The notes under the pieces were generated by a model that saw nothing but the letters and a program-made list of their open reading frames with translations, did not search any database and was not told the DNA's origin. From Oscillospiraceae bacterium (GTDB lineage Bacteria; Bacillota; Clostridia; Oscillospirales; Acutalibacteraceae), in assembly GCA_029012165.1 (NCBI GenBank), contig JAQXLO010000010.1:1-36716 (forward strand): DNA of 36,716 nt, in the 5' to 3' direction. Below are positions 31,738 to 36,716 of the stretch, piece after piece (the stretch's first letter is position 1; every line of letters begins with the position of its first letter). A program made the position numbers and the translations under genes.

Positions 31738-31745
31738 CCGGCGCA

Positions 31746-31766
31746 CATGGACAGAAGTTGTCCATG
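31746..31766. promoter_or_regulatory. Palindromic operator candidate
   Basis: CATGGACA-N5-TGTCCATG, a perfect 8-5-8 inverted repeat centred about 31 bases upstream of the expected transcription start of the Mor unit, over its -35. It is a likely binding site for a dimer; the Mor-like protein and the WYL regulator nearby are the obvious candidates. Confidence 0.65.
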
Positions 31767-31782
31767 GAACAGTTCTTTAGAA

Positions 31783-31832
31783 AAAAACAGAAGTTTTTTC
31801 GGAGTATTTATCCGAGGAAAACTTCTGTTTTT
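31783..31832 (-). terminator. Terminator after the WYL regulator
   Basis: AAAAACAGAAGTTTT and AAAACTTCTGTTTTT form a 15-bp stem with an extra inner CGG/CCG pairing and are flanked by A- and T-runs. It lies about 40 bases beyond the WYL stop and upstream of the Mor promoter. Confidence 0.85.
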
Positions 31833-31871
31833 CTTTTCCTTATTTTCTTCTCGAAATGCGGCAGTCTCTTT

Positions 31872-32786
31872 TCAGGATCGGATATTTTGTACCTTGTTCC
31901 CCTGTGCCCCCAGCCACATGAGGATGCCGTCACCGTAGGACTCGGCGGTGATGGTATACACGCCGTCCTTTTGTGCAATAACCTTGGCGGTGGGCACTTT
32001 ATCGAGCATCGCTTCCAGCACGCCCGTATACTCAAAGGTCACCCTGCGCAGAGGACCCATGTACATAAACTGGATGCGTTTGCGAAATTCGCCGTCCTGA
32101 AAGCGATCCTTGTACGGGACAGCAAACCGCTCGCCCGTAGGCTCAACGTGTTCCATGCGGTCGATACGAAACACGATGGGATAATCCGTCTTGTCCGCAC
32201 CGTCAAATGCGATGCAATAAAAATAGAACTCGGAAAACAGGATCCCCACCGGCTTCATGACACGGCGGCTTTTTTTGCCGTCCTGCCGTGTGTAGTCGAA
32301 GGCAATCATTTGGTGCGCAACGATGTACCGGGACAATTCCCAAATCGGCGCCAAGAGCGCTTTGCCGTGGTGCGGCGGAATGTAGTTGAACATCTCGTTG
32401 CGGATGAGTTCCTCCGCCACGGCTCGGTCTGCGGGTGCAATTTGGGCAATCAGCTTCTCCACAAGGCGGGATAGCTCCTGCTTGGGAAACGCTCGGCTTT
32501 CCAGCAGGATCTTGCACAGTGCCAGCGCTTCCTCATTGGTCATCCATTCCCGCTCCTGCCGCACCAGAGTGTAGCAGTTGCCGGCTCGGTCATATGTAAG
32601 CGTCATTTCCGCTTCATCCCCGTGCAGTTCGGCAATGTAGGCACGCAGGTCATCCATGTCCCGCTGAACGGTTTTCAGCGAGACACCGTACGCATCGGCA
32701 AGACTTTGTTTGTATAGCCGTTCGCCCTTGTTGAGCCGCTCGTACATATTGAGCAGGCGAAAGCTTTTCTCTGCGGCGAAGCCCAT
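31872..32786 (-). CDS. WYL-domain transcriptional regulator
   Basis: A 304-residue regulator. The N-terminal winged HTH is seen in LYKQSLADAYGVSLKTVQRDMDDL (about 24-47), and the WYL ligand-binding domain follows (about 130-210), with KPVGILFSEFYFYCIAFDG where the WYL motif is changed to FYC. A C-terminal WCX-like part has FRKRIQFMYMGPLRRVTFEYTG. WYL regulators sense nucleotides, DNA ends or other ligands; none can be named. The ATG at 32786 lies four bases after the manA stop and has only a weak RBS, so translation may depend on coupling. An upstream in-frame ATG lies inside manA. It might control manA or the palindrome beyond its terminator. Confidence 0.85.
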   Translation of the reverse strand: MGFAAEKSFRLLNMYERLNKGERLYKQSLADAYGVSLKTVQRDMDDLRAYIAELHGDEAEMTLTYDRAGNCYTLVRQEREWMTNEEALALCKILLESRAFPKQELSRLVEKLIAQIAPADRAVAEELIRNEMFNYIPPHHGKALLAPIWELSRYIVAHQMIAFDYTRQDGKKSRRVMKPVGILFSEFYFYCIAFDGADKTDYPIVFRIDRMEHVEPTGERFAVPYKDRFQDGEFRKRIQFMYMGPLRRVTFEYTGVLEAMLDKVPTAKVIAQKDGVYTITAESYGDGILMWLGAQGNKVQNIRS

Positions 32787-32790
32787 AGCG

Positions 32791-33861
32791 TTACACTTTG
32801 GGGGGCAGGCACTCGAGGATTGCCATATTACCGCTGATCTCAAAATCCGCCGCTTTGGCGGGGATAAACAGGCACTCGCCCTTTTGCACCGGAATGCCGG
32901 CGACGGTGCCGCTCCCCTCGGTCACGGTATAGGCACAGGGCTTGCCCGTACAGGCACGGGTAAAGTCGCCGTTTACGTCGATGCGGCGCAGAGAGAAATA
33001 CGGCGTGCGGTCATAGGAGATGAGCTCTGTGACGGTGTGGCTCTCGTCCCGCTCCACTTCCTGCGGCTGCAGCTTATACTTCTCCAGCAGTGCTTCCTCG
33101 GAGAAGCGGGTATAGTGGAAGCAGTCGAACATCTTGTCGAAGCCGATACCCATATGGCACAGAAAATCGGGCAGCTTCTCCCCCTTGGTATTGCACTTTT
33201 CCAAGCTGATGGTGTAGTCGGTCGGCTCCTGAATCTCCAAAAGAAAACAGCCGGGACCGATGGCGTGGGGTGTACCGCCCTCAATGATAAACACATCGCC
33301 CTTTTTCACAGGAATCTTGTGCATCAGAGCCGCCATACCGGCGATGTCCTGCTTGTCGAACAGCTCATGCAGCTGTTCCTTGGTCACGTCCTCCTTGAAG
33401 CCCAGCAGGATATGCGGCGCTTCGCCGCCGATCTCTCTGCCGTCGAGGATATACCATGCTTCGGTCTTGCCGTAGTCGGAGTGGAACAACTGTTTCGCCG
33501 CCTGCTTGTCCGGATGCACCTGAATCGGCAGACGCTCTGCAGAGTCGAGGAACTTGGTCAGCACGCCGAAGTTGACGCCCAGCGCCTCGATGTGTTTTGC
33601 ACCGAGATATCCCTCGGGGTCGGCGTCAATCAAATCCTTGAGATAGGCAGTGCCGTTCTCCGTCTCCACACGGCTCAAACCCTCCCGCTCGGGCGTATCC
33701 TCCCGGGGCGGATTATTCGCCGAGACCACGGATGCCAGCCAGTCCTCCGGGAAATAGCCGTCCTCGCCGTCCTCTCCGCGCAGTTTATCGAGAAGCAAAC
33801 CGCCGAGATAGATTCTCCACACACGGTTTGGCAGCATTTTTAAAGGCTTATAGTTTTCCAT
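32791..33861 (-). CDS. manA: Mannose-6-phosphate isomerase, class I
   Basis: A 356-residue zinc enzyme interconverting mannose-6-P and fructose-6-P. Zinc ligands are visible in PIQVHPDKQAA (Gln and His), KTEAWY (Glu) and GTPHAIGPGCFLLEIQEPTDYT (His); GYFPEDW near the N terminus is also typical of the family. I start it at the ATG at 33861, eight bases after AAAGGAG. A longer in-frame start would run through the promoter into rmlB. It is the first gene of a unit with the WYL regulator. It feeds mannose into glycolysis or supplies mannose-6-P for nucleotide sugars through phosphohexomutase. Confidence 0.93.
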   Translation of the reverse strand: MENYKPLKMLPNRVWRIYLGGLLLDKLRGEDGEDGYFPEDWLASVVSANNPPREDTPEREGLSRVETENGTAYLKDLIDADPEGYLGAKHIEALGVNFGVLTKFLDSAERLPIQVHPDKQAAKQLFHSDYGKTEAWYILDGREIGGEAPHILLGFKEDVTKEQLHELFDKQDIAGMAALMHKIPVKKGDVFIIEGGTPHAIGPGCFLLEIQEPTDYTISLEKCNTKGEKLPDFLCHMGIGFDKMFDCFHYTRFSEEALLEKYKLQPQEVERDESHTVTELISYDRTPYFSLRRIDVNGDFTRACTGKPCAYTVTEGSGTVAGIPVQKGECLFIPAKAADFEISGNMAILECLPPKV

Positions 33862-33882
33862 ATCGTCATCTCCTTTGCCAAC

Positions 33883-33911
33883 AGTATACAGCCTTTGGCA
33901 CAAAAAAGCAA
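33883..33911 (-). promoter_or_regulatory. Promoter of manA/WYL
   Basis: Minus-strand TTGCTT (33906-33911), 17-base spacer, TATACT (33883-33888). It is divergent from the rmlB promoter, the two -35 boxes being only seven bases apart. Confidence 0.7.
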
Positions 33912-33918
33912 TCCAAAA

Positions 33919-33947
33919 TTGACAGAACGTCCAAAAAACGGTATAAT
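33919..33947 (+). promoter_or_regulatory. Consensus promoter of rmlB
   Basis: TTGACA (33919-33924), 17-base spacer, TATAAT (33942-33947): exact match to the sigma-A consensus, 20 bases before the start codon at 33968. Confidence 0.92.
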
Positions 33948-33967
33948 AATCTGAAAGGAGTGAGCGT

Positions 33968-35023
33968 ATGAAAACAATCTTGGTCACAGGCGGCGCCGGA
34001 TTTATCGGCTCCAACTTTGTGCACTATATGCTGGAAAAGCACGACGATCTGCACGTTCTTAACCTCGACGCACTCACCTATGCGGGCAATTTGGAGAATC
34101 TGCGGGATGTGGAAACGCACCCCCGCTACACCTTTATCCACGGCGATATCCGGGACAAGGACACGGTGGACGGCATCTTTGAGCGGTACACGGTGGATTA
34201 TGTGGTCAACTTTGCCGCAGAAAGCCACGTAGACCGCAGCATCACCCATCCCGAAATCTTTCTGTCCACCAACATTCTGGGCACCGGCGTCCTGCTGGAC
34301 AGCGCAAAACGTCATTGGAGTGACCGCCCCGAGGACAAATATTGCCGCACCTATCGGGAGGGCGTAAAGTTTTTGCAGGTCTCCACGGACGAAGTCTACG
34401 GTGCGCTGGGCAAAACAGGACTGTTCACGGAAACCTCGCCCCTGTCTCCCAACAGCCCCTACTCCGCATCCAAGACCAGCGCTGACCTGCTGGTGCGTGC
34501 TTACGGTGAGACGTATGGTTTGCCCGTCAACATCACCCGCTGCTCCAACAACTACGGTCCGTAGCAGTTCCCCGAAAAGCTGATCCCCCTGATGATCCAC
34601 AACTGCCTGCACGACAAGCCTCTGCCCGTCTACGGGGACGGAATGCAGGTGCGGGACTGGCTGCACGTGCGTGACCACTGCGCCGCCATCGACACCGTTT
34701 TGATGCACGGCAAACCCTCCGAAATTTACAACATCGGCGGCAACAACGAAAAGGCGAACATTGAGATCGTCCGCCTTATCCTGCAATCCACGGGCAAGAG
34801 TGAAAATCTCATTCGCCATGTCAAGGACAGACCCGGGCACGACCGCCGCTACGCCATTGACAACACCAAAATCACCACCGAACTCCACTGGGCACCGCAA
34901 TACACGTTTGCGCAGGGCATGGCGGAAACGGTGGATTGGTACCTGCACCACACGCAGTGGGTGGAGAACATCGTCAACGGCGAGTACCAAAACTACTACC
35001 GCAAGATGTACGAAAACGCCTGA
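33968..35023 (+). pseudogene. rmlB: dTDP-glucose 4,6-dehydratase, interrupted by an in-frame amber codon
   Basis: The two halves together make a complete 351-residue RmlB, which converts dTDP-glucose to dTDP-4-keto-6-deoxyglucose. The NAD motif TGGAGFIGSNF (7-17), STDEVYG (139-145) and YSASK (165-169) lie in the first half. KLIPLMI, the sugar-binding part and the C terminus (KDRPGHDRRYAID) lie in the second. Codon 199, TAG at 34562-34564, sits between NNYGP and QFPEKLIPL, where homologues commonly have Tyr. One base change from TAC or TAT explains it; there is no frameshift, and the reading frame stays open on both sides. The second half could restart at the ATG at 34592. At least two other genes here end in TAG, so general recoding is unlikely. 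A sequencing error or a recent mutation is more probable. Confidence 0.9.
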
Positions 35024-35038
35024 AAGGAGGGTACTTCT

Positions 35039-36349
35039 ATGCGTGTGTGCGACCTGATTCGCCGGAAACGGGACGGCGGTACACTCACCGCCGAGGAGAT
35101 ACGGTATTTGATCGAAGGCTACACCGACGGCTCCATCCCCGACTACCAGATGTCCGCACTGACCATGGCGATCTATTTCCGTGGCATGACGGCGCAGGAG
35201 ACTGCTGCCCTGACCTTTGCCATGGCGGATTCGGGCGAACAAATGGCACTTCCGAACGTGGGCGGCGTCTTTGTAGACAAGCACTCCACCGGCGGTGTCG
35301 GCGACAAGACAACGCTCATCGTTGCCCCCATTGTTGCCGCCTGCGGTGGAAAAGTCGCCAAGCTGTCGGGACGAGGTCTCGGTCACACGGGCGGCACCAC
35401 TGACAAGCTGTCCGCAATCCCCGGTTTTCGCATAGACCTCACGCCCGACGAAATCGCCAAAGCGGTCGGCGAATGCGGCTTGTGCGTCACCGGCAGTACG
35501 GGCGAACTTGCGCCCGCAGACAAAAAGCTCTACGCACTGCGGGATGTGACCGCCACGGTGGACAGCATTCCCCTCATCGCCGCCAGCATCATGAGCAAAA
35601 AAATCGCCGCCGGCGCTAAAAACATCGTTCTCGATGTTAAGACCGGCAGCGGTGCATTTATGAAAAGAAGTGCAGACGCCAAAGCCCTCGCCCGGGCGAT
35701 GGTGAGCATCGGCACCCATCGGGGACTGCGTGTGACCGCCATGATCACCAACATGGACGCTCCCCTTGGCTACGCCATCGGCAACACACTGGAAGTGATC
35801 GAAGCCGTGCAGACGCTCCGAGGCATCGGTCCTGCCGACCTGACGGAGCTGTGTCTGAAGCTATCGGCACAGATGCTGCGGATGTGCAGCGGCGGTTCCC
35901 GAGAGGAATGCTTTCGCATGGCGAGCAACGCCCTGTACAACGGGCTTGCCTATGAGCGATTTTTAGAAATGGTTCGGGCACAGGGCGGCAGTACAGACGT
36001 GCTGAACAACACGGCACTGTTTCGCAAGTCCTGCTGTTACCGCACCATCGAAGCACCCGCAGACGGCTACATCCGCCGCATGGACGCCGAGAAGTGCGGT
36101 ATCGCCGCCATGCAGCTGGGCGCAGGCCGCCAGAAAAAAGAGGATTCCATCGACTACGCTGCCGGCATTGTTTTGGACGTCAAGCCCGGCTCTGCCGTCT
36201 GCGCCGGGGACAGAATTGCCACGCTGTACGCTGAGCGGGAGGAACTGTTTGACGATGCCCTCGCCACACTTTCGGACGCTTTTGAGATCGCAGACAGCGC
36301 ACCCAAGCCGATCCCGATGGTGATCGACACGGTGAGCAATGTGCAATAG
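35039..36349 (+). CDS. pdp: Pyrimidine-nucleoside phosphorylase
   Basis: A 436-residue enzyme that splits thymidine/uridine with phosphate into base and (deoxy)ribose-1-P. The phosphate loop DKHSTGGVGDKTT is at 80-92, and the family signature KLSGRGLGHTGGTTDKL at 108-124. The all-alpha N-terminal domain and the C-terminal PYNP domain (APADGYIRRMD, VKPGSAVCAGDRIATLY) are present, and the length matches Firmicutes Pdp rather than a truncated form. AAAGGAGG lies eight bases before the ATG. It follows rmlB by 15 bases and is probably on the same transcript. It ends in TAG. Confidence 0.92.
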   Translation: MRVCDLIRRKRDGGTLTAEEIRYLIEGYTDGSIPDYQMSALTMAIYFRGMTAQETAALTFAMADSGEQMALPNVGGVFVDKHSTGGVGDKTTLIVAPIVAACGGKVAKLSGRGLGHTGGTTDKLSAIPGFRIDLTPDEIAKAVGECGLCVTGSTGELAPADKKLYALRDVTATVDSIPLIAASIMSKKIAAGAKNIVLDVKTGSGAFMKRSADAKALARAMVSIGTHRGLRVTAMITNMDAPLGYAIGNTLEVIEAVQTLRGIGPADLTELCLKLSAQMLRMCSGGSREECFRMASNALYNGLAYERFLEMVRAQGGSTDVLNNTALFRKSCCYRTIEAPADGYIRRMDAEKCGIAAMQLGAGRQKKEDSIDYAAGIVLDVKPGSAVCAGDRIATLYAEREELFDDALATLSDAFEIADSAPKPIPMVIDTVSNVQ

Positions 36350-36359
36350 GGAAAACAAA

Positions 36360-36659
36360 ATGAAAAAGAAAGACTGTCCGTGCAAAAAGAAAAAGTGTGT
36401 ACGGCACGGGGATTGCGACACTTGCAAAGCCCATCACGCCACCTCCAAGCGACAGCGACCATGTGAAAAAGAGAAACATACACTTTTCAAAAAGAAACGT
36501 TCTTCACGGAAAATTGTGGGATTTGTGCTTCGCACCGGGGAACCCCCGGCGAGGGTTCCCCACGCCAAAACAGTTCACCGGACTGTTTTGGCTCCCCTCC
36601 TGCGCTTTTCTGTTGTCAGGGCAATACCGCACAATTGGGGTGTGCGGATTGCGAAGTAA
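36360..36659 (+). CDS. Small Cys-rich protein, apparently extended into repeat sequence
   Basis: The first 39 residues (CPC, CVRHGDCDTCKAHH, RPCEKEK; Cys at 6, 8, 13, 19, 22 and 35) resemble short basic Cys/His proteins seen in clostridia that may bind zinc; I cannot name a family. Those are usually about 40-50 residues. Here the frame stays open for 60 more residues through the hairpin island, giving 99 in all. The tail has no protein-like conservation that I recognise and probably arose by loss of the stop. The start at 36360 has AGGG upstream; an ATG seven codons earlier overlaps the end of pdp. Confidence 0.5.
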   Translation: MKKKDCPCKKKKCVRHGDCDTCKAHHATSKRQRPCEKEKHTLFKKKRSSRKIVGFVLRTGEPPARVPHAKTVHRTVLAPLLRFSVVRAIPHNWGVRIAK

Positions 36660-36709
36660 GATTTTTTGTCAGGTTGCACAGAAAGACCGCCGACTTGCTA
36701 ACGCAAGTC
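36537..36709. repeat. Hairpin island at the right end
   Basis: Perfect hairpins GGGGAACCC/GGGTTCCCC (36537-36561), CCAAAACAGT/ACTGTTTTGG (36565-36591) and GACTTGC/GCAAGTC (36692-36709) flank repeat copy C. The first two could end transcription after pdp. The arrangement recalls the hairpin run at 1-160. Confidence 0.55.
36618..36663. repeat. Dispersed palindromic repeat, copy C
   Basis: AGGGCAATACCGCAC..GTGCGGATTGCG, opposite in direction to copy B. Positions 36627-36663 match copy B (29491-29527, reverse complement) with one mismatch over 37 bases. Confidence 0.75.
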
Positions 36710-36716
36710 AAGGGAT

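Noticed and set aside
34562..34564. Genome-wide recoding of TAG as an amino acid
   Set aside because: The membrane protein at 3798-4343 and pyrimidine-nucleoside phosphorylase at 35039-36349 both end naturally in TAG at the expected family length, so amber works as a stop here.

Overview
The window looks like a chromosomal segment of a Gram-positive anaerobe of class Clostridia, most likely a gut Oscillospirales/Ruminococcaceae-type bacterium. The evidence is indirect: GC-rich coding sequence, strong AGGAGG-type ribosome binding sites, sigma-A promoters with 17-base spacers, tightly packed operons, and several families typical of that group (DUF5685, Cys-tailed J-like protein, DUF1294, methionine gamma-lyase-like aluminium-resistance protein, DUF2156, tandem M42 peptidases). 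No rRNA, tRNA, CRISPR array, transposase or phage structural gene was seen.

Layout. Positions 1-250 hold a gene-free island of hairpins ending in a terminator. Positions 254-7998 (minus strand) are a glycan-use region: SIS-domain protein and GH4 alpha-galactosidase, then DUF5685, a J-like protein, a membrane protein, a GH109-type glycosidase, a BadF-type sugar kinase and a GH4 6-phospho-beta-glucosidase. Positions 8331-12829 hold a membrane-anchored GDPD-like protein, a lipoprotein on the opposite strand, and an acyltransferase paired with a divergent GH89 (alpha-N-acetylglucosaminidase-like) protein. A bidirectional terminator separates these from a 13-gene minus-strand operon (25015 back to 12897). 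From its promoter this runs dTMP kinase, DUF2156, GNAT, DJ-1, 5-formyl-THF cyclo-ligase, MltG, U32, two M42 peptidases, GNAT, methionine gamma-lyase-like, phosphoglucomutase and NimA-like flavoprotein.

From 25.2 kb on, shorter units alternate: DUF1294; a TviB-type nucleotide-sugar dehydrogenase; a serine hydrolase with a YhhN lysoplasmalogenase and a GH13 oligo-1,6-glucosidase; a two-gene unit of a 56-residue membrane peptide and a Mor-family regulator behind a perfect palindrome; manA with a WYL regulator; and, divergent from manA, rmlB followed by pyrimidine-nucleoside phosphorylase and a small Cys-rich protein. rmlB has a single in-frame amber codon that splits it although its promoter is consensus-perfect.

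How the genes fit together. Three glycosidases of the unusual NAD+-dependent type (GH4, GH109, GH4) lie within 7 kb, with a sugar kinase between two of them. With GH89, GH13, manA and phosphoglucomutase this suggests intracellular processing of small host- or diet-derived oligosaccharides into glycolysis. No transporter or PTS gene is in the window. The most interesting items are the NAD-glycosidase/kinase cassette, the J-like protein that has lost HPD beside the Cys-rich DUF5685 protein, the GH89 protein lacking its expected acid/base Glu, the Mor/membrane-peptide unit, the amber in rmlB, and a dispersed palindromic repeat whose copies sit at gene ends.
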